Assembly (NCBI GenBank): GCA_007922225.1
Contig: ML680053.1
Location: forward strand, 1,277,434 to 1,341,433
DNA from: Emydura subglobosa
Lineage: Eukaryota; Chordata; Testudines; Chelidae
DNA length: 64,000 bases
Reading direction: 5' to 3'
In this document: one piece after another, positions 22,301-34,300 of the stretch
Layout: every line of letters begins with the position of its first letter
How positions within the stretch are numbered: position 1 is the first letter of the stretch
Notes under the pieces: generated by a model
Databases searched by the model: none
Seen by the model: the letters and a program-made list of their open reading frames with translations, nothing else
What the model was told of the DNA's origin: nothing
Translations under genes and position numbers: made by a program

Positions 22301-25300
22301 CACACCTCACTAAGACTTGTGTAGAACAGCCCAGCTCAGCATTCCAAGAACAAAGGACCAGCCCAGACGTCAACAAGCGAATCCACAAAGAACCACAGTG
22401 TCTCAGGACGTGGAGAAAACCATGCATGGATACTATTTATCACCTGACCCTGCGGGTTTGGAGGCCCCAGACGAGGGCAAAGGGACATATTGAAACGGGG
22501 GGGGGGGATGTTTTGGCTGTGAGCCCTCCTCCATCCCGTCTACACACAACATCAAGCAACTGAAGCGTTGATCACAGGGGAAGGGCCTGGTTGGAGACAG
22601 CCCACCTGGCCTGTGGTGAGAAACATCTAAGACTAAGGTTGCTGAAACTGTTAAGCTTAATTTAGAACAGTTGTTCTCAACCAGGGGTACATGTATCCCT
22701 GGGGGTACACAGAGGTCTTCCACCAGGTACTTCAACTCATCTAGATATTTGCCTACTTTTACAACAGGCTACATAAAAAGCACTAGCGAAACCAGTACAA
22801 ACTAAAATTTCATACAGACAATAACTTGTATATACTGCTCTATACACGACACACTGAAATGTAAGTACAATATTAATATTCCAATTGATTTATTTTATAA
22901 TGATATGGTAAAAATGAGAAAGTAAGCAATTTTTCAGTAACAGGGAGCTGTGACCCTTCTGTATTTTTATGTCTGATTTTGTAAGCAAGTAGTCTTTAAA
23001 TGAGGTGAAACTTGGGGTATGCAAGACAAATCAGACACATGAAATGGGTACAGTAGTTTGGAAAGGTTGAGAACCACTGGTTTAGAATGCGATTTGCCTT
23101 TTATTTACTTTTGACCAAATCTGACCTCCTTTCCTCTGATTTACAATCACTTAAAATCTTTCTGTACTTAATACATTAATTTGTTTTATCTAAAGCAGTG
23201 CATGTGGTGCAAGGTGTGTAGAGACTCTATTTAATGTGACAAAGTTGGTGCATATCAATTTCTTTGTTAAATTGATGAACTAATTATGAGCTTGCAGTGT
23301 TCAGTGGGTGGCACTGAATATTGTAAGATGGAAGTTCCTAGGGTTGCATCTGGGACTGTGTGTTACCTGGGGGGTCATTCTATTGCATGATCCCATGAGT
23401 GGCTGGCCAGAAGCTCTCACACTCACTGAGTTGAGAGCAGCTTGCTTGCAGAAGGCTGTGCGTGAACTGCCCAGGAGTGGGCGTTCACACAGCAAGACAG
23501 AGTGAGATGGGCTCCAAGAATGAGGGATTGGGGAGACACAGCAATACACCAGTCCAGATTGCAGAGGGGAATGTCACGCTCTGCTACTGAGCAGCAGAAA
23601 GGTTTACACACACATGCATGTGTTGGTTTGTATACGCACTGGAGGTAAAGAGACACGTTCATGCATAGCATCGGTTTTTTTAATTTAGGTTAAACTGTCA
23701 CTAATGTCTGGATCCCTACGACAGAAGCTGCCACGGAAAACTTGGGACACCAGAGTCAACCCTCAAAGTTCTCAGTATCAGCTCTCTGCAGTGGAAAATT
23801 TCTACCTTTTAAAGCTTTGGAAGTTTAACCCAGAAGAGATTGAACCACAAGACTGAGTGTATGTAGCTATGAGATGAGGTGGAAGGCATCACTGAGGAAA
23901 CAGATTCCAGTTTCAAAACTGCTAGTGGTCAGTATAACCAGTGAACTTTAAAAAATGATAAAAAATCCCTTCAGTGATAGGCCCTAGTGAAGAGGAGTTT
24001 GGGCAAATATCTTGTTATGACATTTCCATCCATGTTGTCTACCATTCAGTGTAAAATGGTCAGAACTGGGGATTGGGAGACAAGTCTTCCGCACGTGGCT
24101 CACCACGTGACTTCTAGTCAATGAAGTTTGTGCCCCGGTTTCCACACACGAGTGGTTAGAGTTAGTTCACATGTGTACGGTACTTTGAGATCCTCTGATG
24201 TAAAGTGCTACACAAGAGCAGAGTGTCATTATACGCAAACAAAATTTCCTACCTGAACAACTCGTTGGTGGGTTGTAAGAACAGCATCTAGATACAGCTT
24301 GGTGCTTTGCTGGTACATAAGCATCATCTCTGTGGTTTTAGTGGGCATCGCATAGCTGCAGAAATAACAATTCAGCTATCAGCAATCGGGGCAGAGGGTG
24401 GGGGGGAATGTTGACAGACCTTGAGAGGAACGAGTGAACTTTCAGCAGAAGAGAACATGGCATGAGATGAAGCAGTCATGAGAAATGAACTGTGCAAACC
24501 AGGTAGATTTCATGCGGTGCTGGATAATCATCATGTGTGTTACAGGACAGAAAGAAGAGGGAAGTCTACAGCATTACTGCTGGCCAGAAGCTCTTTTGGG
24601 CACAAATGCTAATGCAAGAAGAGAGAACTTTATTAAATGCCTTTGTTGTTCAAAGAGAGATTTAAAGCAAACATCTCGTACCCAGTTAATGTTTCTGGTT
24701 TTACTGTCATTAGCAGTAACTGAGTTGTCTCTTTCACAATGGTTATTCAGAAGGATAAGAAATGACTGGTGTTACATGTAATGAGGGAAGACTTTATTTT
24801 CACCACTGTGGGCTTAGTATGTACAGAGATACTTGTTCAAATTGTTCTCATTTACACGCGTGAAAATCCAGATTTCAGTGTTGTTACTCTGGATTTACAC
24901 TGGTGTAAATGAGAACAAAATTTGGTCCACTGTGTGAACCACTTGTACTGCAATTAAATTAGAGAGGAGGGATGATCTTGTGGTTAAGGCACATGACTCT
25001 GACTCAGGAGGTCTGGATTCAATGGCCAGGTCAGCCACAGACTCCCTGTGTGACACTGGCCAAATCATTTAATATCTCTGGGCCTCCGTTTCCCATCTGT
25101 CAAACAGGGCTGCTGTTTCTTTTCTCCCATAATTGGTCTGTCACATCAAGTTAGCTTGTAAACTCTTGGAGCAGGGATTCTCTCTTACTATGTGTACAGC
25201 ACCTACCACAATGAGGTCTTGACCTCAGTCGATGCATGCAGGCATTACTGCAATACAAGTAATAATCTATATATGAACCGCCGTTTAGGGTATGAAGCAG

Positions 25301-28300
25301 TCATCTAGGGTCTGGGCTCTTCCTGTATATATTCATAGGCACGTCCGAGCAGAAGACACATTAGCATCTATGGGTCTCATTCTTAAACATTTAACAGAGG
25401 GCTGGATGACTTGAGGGATTACTGATTTGTAGAGTTTGAGGGCAGATGGACCATCAGATCATCTAGTCTGACCTCCATGGGATATCCTAATAGGATCCAA
25501 GAGCCTTTTAATTTGAGGGTGCTGTCTCTAATCCAGTCTAGTTTGGTACTGGCCAAATCCCTGCCATCTGCCAGCTGTTTACTGAATTATGATGAAAAAT
25601 TAGTGAGTAGTCCCAATTTGTCTAGAGTGTCCACATTACAAAAAGGGACCATCACAACTGGTCTATGCATGCAGGACTTTCAAATCAATGGCTGTCGATT
25701 CAGCAACTCACACAGAATCTAAAAAAAAATACAATTTACTTTCTTTACATTTTTAAATAGGATTTAAACAGTGAGCATTACGCCCCATGCATGTGTGAAA
25801 CAGCATTTGAAGACAGATTCCCCTGTGTGCTAACATCCTTTTACAGTGGTTATGACAGGTCCCTTGGTCAACACCATGAAGGCCCCAAAGGACTCAGCAC
25901 TTATAATCATAGGGGTTGGTCAAAACTTCACACTTTTACAGATAATCTTTGTGCATCCCCCTCACTGAATTGAAACAGATGGCATGGTTTCTTCCCATAA
26001 CTTTTGCTCTCCAAATGTATTGCCTCTGCAAAGACACTGTAGGAGTCAAACACCCTGCTACATGATCCACAGAACCATTCAGAATACTACGGTTGTTAAG
26101 AGTTGCATGTCTGCTTCTCAGATCTGATATTGGAACCATGGTTATAAGAGACGCCACCACTCTACCTCCAGAGAGCATCACAACTCTGAACTAGTGGAGA
26201 GGGATGGGCTTAGTATGGATCTGAAAAGGAAATACATTCAGAGAACATTTCCGTAATGAAACTGTCTCTGCAGATCCCAACTGTAGGGAAATGGCTAATG
26301 TTGACATGTAAAATGTCATCATTAGCATCCAAAGCTAATATCATATTTAGATGAACAGGACTAGTTCATACATCATTGACCTGCTGTTACAAGCGATTTG
26401 CAGGATCAGGCAGACAATGCTGCCTCCGGTCATATCCTTCACAATCCTAATGGACAGAAACAAAGTGAAAGCGTAAATCCTGGCAACAAAGTTGGGGTCC
26501 TTGGAGAAGAACTAGTCCAACTGTCCCCCACCACATCTAGTTCAATCTGGCCTCTGCTATTGATAAACTGAAAAAGTGCAGTCCAGCCCCTTCACGAATG
26601 CTGCTTTGTGACAAGCATTTCCATGTCTTCGGAAAGCAAATTAAAATACAGACTTTTAAAGGCTCTCTTGTCCTATTTTTAGGAAAATTACAGCTGTGCC
26701 AGAACAAGCAATTTGTAGGACAAAGCCCACCGGTCACTCTTCTGCCTGATCCAAGCTCCACACTGCTACTGTAATTTTCAGAGCTTTTAGATGAGAAAAA
26801 GATCAAGACAAAGTGGGTGAAAAGTGACCTTGTCTCTAAATGTGGGGCAGTAAGGACAGCTCTATCCACACAACAGATGTACGGGAACAAAAGCTGACTG
26901 AAATCAGCACAAGTTCTGTCTGCATTACATGCCCCATTTCTTTTCAGAGACAGATAGAAGTGAAATGTATCAAAAGGAAAAGAATCTAGCACAATTGAAA
27001 GCAATGAGATAGGGCATTTTAACACCCCATAATGGATGGCTGGGACTCTGACTAACTATATTTGTGGCGCTTTTCATCTTCAAAGAACTCTACCCACATC
27101 CAGCCATCCCCGAAACCTGTGAAATAAGCAAGCATTAGTCAACACATTTTGCAGATGGAAAACGTTGGGCAGACAGGTGGCAAGTCTGTGACATTGCCAG
27201 GATTAGAACTCAGAAATTCTCCTTTTCCATTCCTGTGCTCAGACCACTGGCTAATGCCCCTTTCTCCACTGACTGAAAACAGAGCTAAATTCTTCCCTGT
27301 GATCTGCACAGCCAGCCTCTTGATATCAATCCCGAGGCTTTTCCTACTTGAACAAAGCTCTCGGTGAGGGCAGTGGAGATTCCATGGAGACTGAAAGAAA
27401 AGAACAGATTCCAGAGAATCACCCTGCAGATCAGAAAGGAAAGTTCAGACACACACAAATGTCACAACGCCTACTGCGTTCTCATCTATATAACACCTTC
27501 GCTTGCAAGGCTCTCATTCTTGTACTGTATCCCTGCAAGACCAACAAAGTACAGACGGCATGTCATATAAACACAGAGATCACATACACAAAGTGGTGGC
27601 CTTTATACCTTTCATTCACTCTAATGGAGAGTTGGTTGCAGAGTTTATGAACATATTGAGCATAATGCTCCACCAGGCACACGTCATAGGCAGTCATCTG
27701 TATGTTCAGGTCTCCATATTCATGATCTGATCCGGCATTAATCTCCTTCATTTGTATCCTTTCCCTTCTCTTCTTTGGAAGCTACAAGAAAGTGAAATGC
27801 CCTTCAGCATTCTTGGAAATGTCTTAACTATACAAGATTCATGCCCAACAGTGGTTAGAGCAGAGGACTGGTAGCCTGGACTCTATTCCCACCTCTGACA
27901 AGTCAAGGCTTCTCTGTGCTCATTTGCCCCAGTTGTAAAATCAGGATAACACCTAATTTACAGGAGTGTTTTGAGGCTTAACTGGTTGAGGTCCTTGGAT
28001 GACAGGCCCTATAGAAGCACCATAGTTACCTGGGCAATGTATGCTTAACATGATAAACTACTTCTTCCAGAAGGAACTGAGGAGTTGGAACAAGCTGCTT
28101 CTATTTCAACCTCTGCCTTTGAGGCAACTGTCTAGATGAATGATCGTTTCATTTTTCCAGAAATGTCTCTTTTTCAAATTCCAGGTAAAGTAAAAAATTT
28201 AAAATGGACCAAGACTTGATTTGTTAGTACTCAGCAACGGCTTGTGGCTGGTTTGGTTAAATTCAACATAATTAATAAAATAAGAATGTAATGAACACGA

Positions 28301-31300
28301 GCATATCATTGTGTAGTGCTCCGAATACGATATTTCTCGCTGCACAACATCTCTGCTGGGAGAAGCGGAAGGAAAGCGGCCTAGCCTTCTCTTGCATATC
28401 GAGAAGCCCATAGAATTAGCAGTTCCAACATTTTAATTAGTCTATAAATGTATCCTAATAGATTGAAAGTCAGCACTGTCAGCGCTGAAACACCTACCTC
28501 AGCTGGAACAAGATGTCTGAACCTCCCAATGCCATGGGCAGGCTGGGACCTGTAGTGTCTGCTGCAGCTCAGAAGTGTGCTGCCTTTAAAGAGAAAGGCA
28601 GAACAAATATTTTTCAAGTTAAAGGTCAGAGAACTTCTCTCCTGCCAAAGCAATAACAGTATGGAAGATAGGAGTAACCAGGAATCTACTAAGGGGAGGG
28701 GGTGTTGGCAGGGGGAGAAACCTGGAAGTCTTTCTGTCTGTAATTAGGTGTTTTAGAGTGCCCAGAAGTGGGCAAGGTGCTTCACATAGAAGACATGTCC
28801 CTGCCCCAGTCTATACCAGGGGTTATTTAGCAGTAGGTATGTACCCAACACACCATAGAGGGTCAGTTAAGTATTGGGGGGCTGGGAAGTAAATATATGC
28901 AATGAATAACGGGTGTGTGCATGCATATGTTCCCTTGTTTCATCTCGTTCTCAGGTGAGATATAAATGAGGAAAGGGTAGTGATTTGGCAGAGCACATGA
29001 GGCAGGGGGAAAAGGAAGGGAGTCCTAGCAGGAGGACAGTCAAGGAGTCCAGCATGGAGAGGGCTGGAGTATGATGGTAGTAGTGAAACTGCAATGGATC
29101 CAGGACCCGTTATTCTTAAATCCAGCCCTGCTCAAATATTTCACGTATCAGAAGAAAAGACAAGCCCTTGTTTCTTCTCTTTACTCTGGGGAAGAGGGCT
29201 GTCCTGCAGCCTTAACTTTAATAAGTGCACCCCAGAGTCAGGCGATTTTATAGACTGAATACACAGTACTTTGAACCAGCAGGATTCAAGAACATACTAG
29301 ATCCTATCTACACTTCAAGACCAAACTGTGTTTTAATTGTGTCAGAGGACTACTGTGCTGTAACAGAATCCACCAGCACAGCAGATATCGAAGTGCAGAT
29401 GGAACCTTAAATTGGATTTAAGACTGGTTCCACTAAGAGTTCCTGGCCCAGTGTAGACATGGAATATTGGGCTAGAATCAAAAAGGACTTAGGTGCCTAA
29501 CTGCCACTTTAGGCACCTAAATCTCAGAAACACGCCCCACTGGGATTCACAAAAAAACCCTCAGCTGCAGGGGAAACTTGCTCGGCACTAACATTTTTGC
29601 AGGCACCTACGGTTCTATTCTGAGCATGGGCGCGGCAGCCCCACGCCAGGTACCTAAACCCCAAAGCGATGCACAATCCAGGGCAAGACAGGTGTTCTTC
29701 CACCTAACTACTCACATGTGGGAGCCAATCAAAGCGGCATGCCCAGAGCTCACCTACCAGAAAGCTTACACCAAATGGCTCTGGGGGGAGAAGGAGAATG
29801 AGAACAGGAGGAGGAAGATTCTCTCAGAACTTTTAGCCCAGTGGTTCGGGTACTCACCTGAGATGCGGGAGACCCTTGCTTCAACTCCCCCCATCCACCT
29901 GATGAGGAGAAGGGATCTGAACAGGGATCTGCCACCTCTCAGGTGAGTGCCTAGGCTCTGGTCTACTAGACATTCTGGTGTAGGGCTCCCTCAGTCTCCT
30001 CTGCTGAAGCTGTTCCTCTGGGAATAAATAATGAAACAATCAATGGGACAGAGAGAGACAGCGCACAAGCATGAGACTGTCTCTCTCGCCTGCTGGCTGG
30101 AGCACTCACTTGGGAGGTGGGAGACCCAGGGTCCAGTCCCCCGCTCCAATGAATGTTTAAATTATTTAACCACAGTGGGACCGCTTCAACAGGAGAGACT
30201 AAGGGGGCCCTATATCAGAACATCCCATAGCCCGGGACTAGGACACTCAACTAAGTAGCAGATCCCTGTTCAAATCCCTTCTCCTCATCAGGCAGAGAGG
30301 GGGCCTCCCACATCCCAGGTGAGTACCCTAACAACTGGCCTACAAGTTACGAGGGAGGGCCTTCTCCTCCCCACTCCCTCCCTTGGCTTTTTGCAAAAAA
30401 AACAGAGCAGGCACCTAACCCCAAGAGAGGGTTTGCAGCTGAGAATCCTAAACAGAGGAGGTGCCTCCCTGCAGCCTGGATTTAGATGCAGAGAGAGGGG
30501 TGGGGCTTAGGACACACTCCTCTCCTTGGCATCTCCCATTGGCTATTTTAGGTGGAGAGCTGCCTAGAGCACTGGCTTTTGTGAATCCCATTCTGAGATG
30601 CCTATCCCAAAGTTTCCCCCCTTTCACTGTACAAGGAGCCAAGATGCCACAATAAACTTTGTGAACCCCAGGGATTTTCCAAACCCCTAAAAGCTAAGCA
30701 TCACCACACCTAAATTTCTTTCTGAATACAGCCCATAGTCTCTAGCAGATGTTTTTACACACCATAGAGTCATTCTGACTAGGATTCTCTGCTTAGCAGA
30801 GTCACAGGAATGTAACAAGGGGAGAGCTTGAGATCAGATCAAAAGTATGACTGAAAGCTGGCCTGGTGCCTGCACGAATTAGTCATTATAACACCATCAG
30901 CTCAAATTTGGTTGAAAGAATTAAACAGCAAGGTGATGTGAGGGCCCAAGTGTGAATATTTATTTCAGATACATGGCGGTTTTTAGCATATTCTAGTCAA
31001 AATCAACAGCGAGTTCTTACCTACAGCACAGATGGGGCTCTCTCTGGCTGCTGTTACTCTAAAGGAAAAGCCAAGATGAAAGTTAAAGCTGTTGTTGTTT
31101 CATTTATAAAAATACTATACAGATTTTCAGTTTCTAAATGGAGAGCCATTATAATTGAGAGACAGATCTTACAGGTAGAGAGTTTGCAAAATGGATTAGA
31201 TCTGTACATAACTATGGCCCTCGTTACTGCATTATCTGCACACCTCACACCAGCACCGTTGGGTAGGAGAGCATTAACCTCATTTTACAAATGGCACAGG

Positions 31301-34300
31301 GCAGATTAAATGACTTGCCCAAGGTTACATATGGAAACCGGGGTTGAGCTGGAAATTGACCCAGATATCCCAAGTCACAGTCTGGTGCACCACCCACTTG
31401 ACATAGGGTGTCAAACTCATTTGGGGGAGAGAGTGCACCAGATTCCATGTTTCATTCGGGTTAGAGGCTGGGGTGGGAGTTCAGGATGGGATACTCTGCT
31501 TAATCTGCAGTGGAGACTCCACTGATATCAGTGGGAGAATCACTCAAAGATCAAGGAGACAATATAGCTTTTACTAGTAACTAAAATTGTTATTTATTCT
31601 TGTATTTCTTTCTCTGGAGGAACTCCCAATTCCCACCCCTCGAGGGCTTCTCTCCCAGCTCCCAATCATTCCAGCTGCTACAGTGATCCATTAATGTTGA
31701 CATTACAACCCCATCAGTGGGCTTTAGAGCTGATCAAATTAATAAGGAATAGGGTCACCCCCCTGACTCATTTTTTCAGTTCTCTGCACACTCGGACATC
31801 CATCATGACATTGGTTTACCCCCTCATGTAGGTTTGGAAGATGATGGCTGCAGCCATGATGTCTAGAACTTTCCTTTTAAAAAAAGTTAGGATTCTGCAG
31901 TTTGAGTATGGAATGTGAGCCACAAATATATCATGCACATCAGACCCGGCCTCTGCGTTTTAGGTTTGACACCCCTGCACTAGACCATTCTTCCTACAAT
32001 GATGGTGCAAGACACCTGTTCCACAGATCCTGCTATTGCATCAGCTTCCAGATGTCATCTGAAACATTCCTTTCCTTATAATTTAATGTTTTTCCTTTCT
32101 CATAAGAACGGCCATACTGGGTCAGACCAATGGTCTACCTAGCCCTGTCTTCTGACAGTGGCCAATGCCAGGTGCTTCAGAGGAAATGAACAGGACAGGT
32201 AATCATCAAGTGATCCATCCCCTGTTGCCAATGCCCAGCTTCTGGAAAAAAGAGGCTAAGAACACTTCAGAGCATGGTTTTGCATCCCTGTCCATCCCTG
32301 CTAATAGCCATTGATGGACCTATCCTCCAGGAACATATCTAGTTCTTTTTTGAACCCTGGTATAGACTTGGCCTTCATAACATCCTCTACAAAGAGTTCC
32401 ACAGATTTTTTTCACACAACATGGTCATACTTCCTTTTGTTCGTTTTAAACCTGCTGCCTATTCATTTCCTTTGGTGACCCTTAGTTCTCGTGTTATGAG
32501 AAGGAGTAAATAAAACTCCCTTATTTACTTTCTCCACACCAGCCATAATTTTATCAACCTCTATCACATCCCCTCCTTTAGTAGTCTCTTTTCCAAGTTA
32601 AAAAGTCCCAGTCTCACATGCAAAGACCTGTTTTATAAGTCCCAGTCTTATTATTCTCTGATATTATTTTCCAACTGTGTAATGATATTTTTTAATGTTA
32701 TAAGTTTTCTCGGCCAGTTTGTAAAAGAGACAGGATATAAAAATGTTATCTTGAATCTTACATTTGCTCGGTCAGATTTCAGAATCCTTACCTGCTAAGA
32801 GCAAATGCCTGTTTAAGAAACATTTCCTTCCCCAGGCATATCACCTACAACAAACCAACACTGTTAGAACATAAACACGTAAGAAAAGCATCAAGAAAGT
32901 TTTCAAAGCAGTCAGCTGTTAGCTTATTCATCTTGGAATGCATCTTCTATATCAAAATTCGATAACTTCATAATGTACCAATACACTTCTCAACCAATTG
33001 TTACTGGCCTAAAGGAAATAATCACTTCTCAATACATTGCTACAACACAAAAGGGGACAGAATAACAGGAAGACAGATGATTGCAATTTCTCTTCCATAC
33101 ACTCCATCACTTGTACATATGAATTCCAGCAACTTGATATTAAGGGATCCACTATTGACCAAATTCATCCCTGGTGTCACTCCACTGACTTCAGTTTAAA
33201 TTAACCATATCAATTATCTTCCCATTTACTCCAGCTGCATCTGGTTTGGTAAAGATACAATTCCTCTTCTTTGCGATATGTTGTTGTGTTTTAATCTAGC
33301 ATCCACCCAAAATATCTGACACAGTTTATGATAGGAGGAAAAATACCAAAAGAAAGATAAGACAGACTAAAGTGCTCTAAGTATCCAACAACAGCTTAGT
33401 ATTTAATCCTTGTCTACACTAGATGTTTTTGGAATATCCCCAAGCAGCTATTCTGGTGGTAGCCACATTTAGAGTAGCAGCATAGACAAGGCACTAACGT
33501 TTTTACCATTACCGTGTCTAGTGCAGAGGGACACTGCATGATGATAAGGCCAGTGACCAGCTCACCCCTCTGCTCCCACTGTTCGCCATTGCTAACAATG
33601 GGGGATTTGCACTGGTTTCAGTGCACCACTTAAGGTATTTCCATATGTAGACACATCTGCAGATCTCTCCATTTTACAGATGGAGGAAGTGAGGCACAGA
33701 GAGAATAAGTGACTTGCCAAGGTCACACAACATGTCAGTAGCAAAGTCAAGAAGATAACTCAGTTCTCCTGACTCCCACTATCCTGCTCTAAACACTCAA
33801 CAATACTGCTTTCTGATACAAAATACGCTATTGGAAACAACCCCTCACTGGCCTTGGGGGAATAAAGGGGTGGCCAAAGCATGACCCACAGAGTTGTATA
33901 ATGCAGCCCACAGATTCTTGCATGCAGTGGTCTCTCATGATACAAGCAGAGGATCTGTAATCTCCACAGGAACATGGGAATCTCCATACGAAAGAGGAGG
34001 GTATCTATATTCAGCTCCTTTTCACATCAAATAAGGCCTGGTCTACACCTAAACTTAGGTTGACCTTATGTTGCTCAGACATGTGAAAATTTCACACCCA
34101 AGAGATGTCATTAAGACAATCTAAGCCCAGATATAAACACTGCTATGGCAGAATACTTCCACTGACATCAACCTAGCTACCATCTCTGAAGAAGATGGAT
34201 TTATTAGAGCATTGGAAAAACCTCTTGCATCATCATAGCAAGTGTCTACACTGCTGCAGCATAGCTGCAATGCAGCAGCTGTGCCACACCAGCACCTGTA

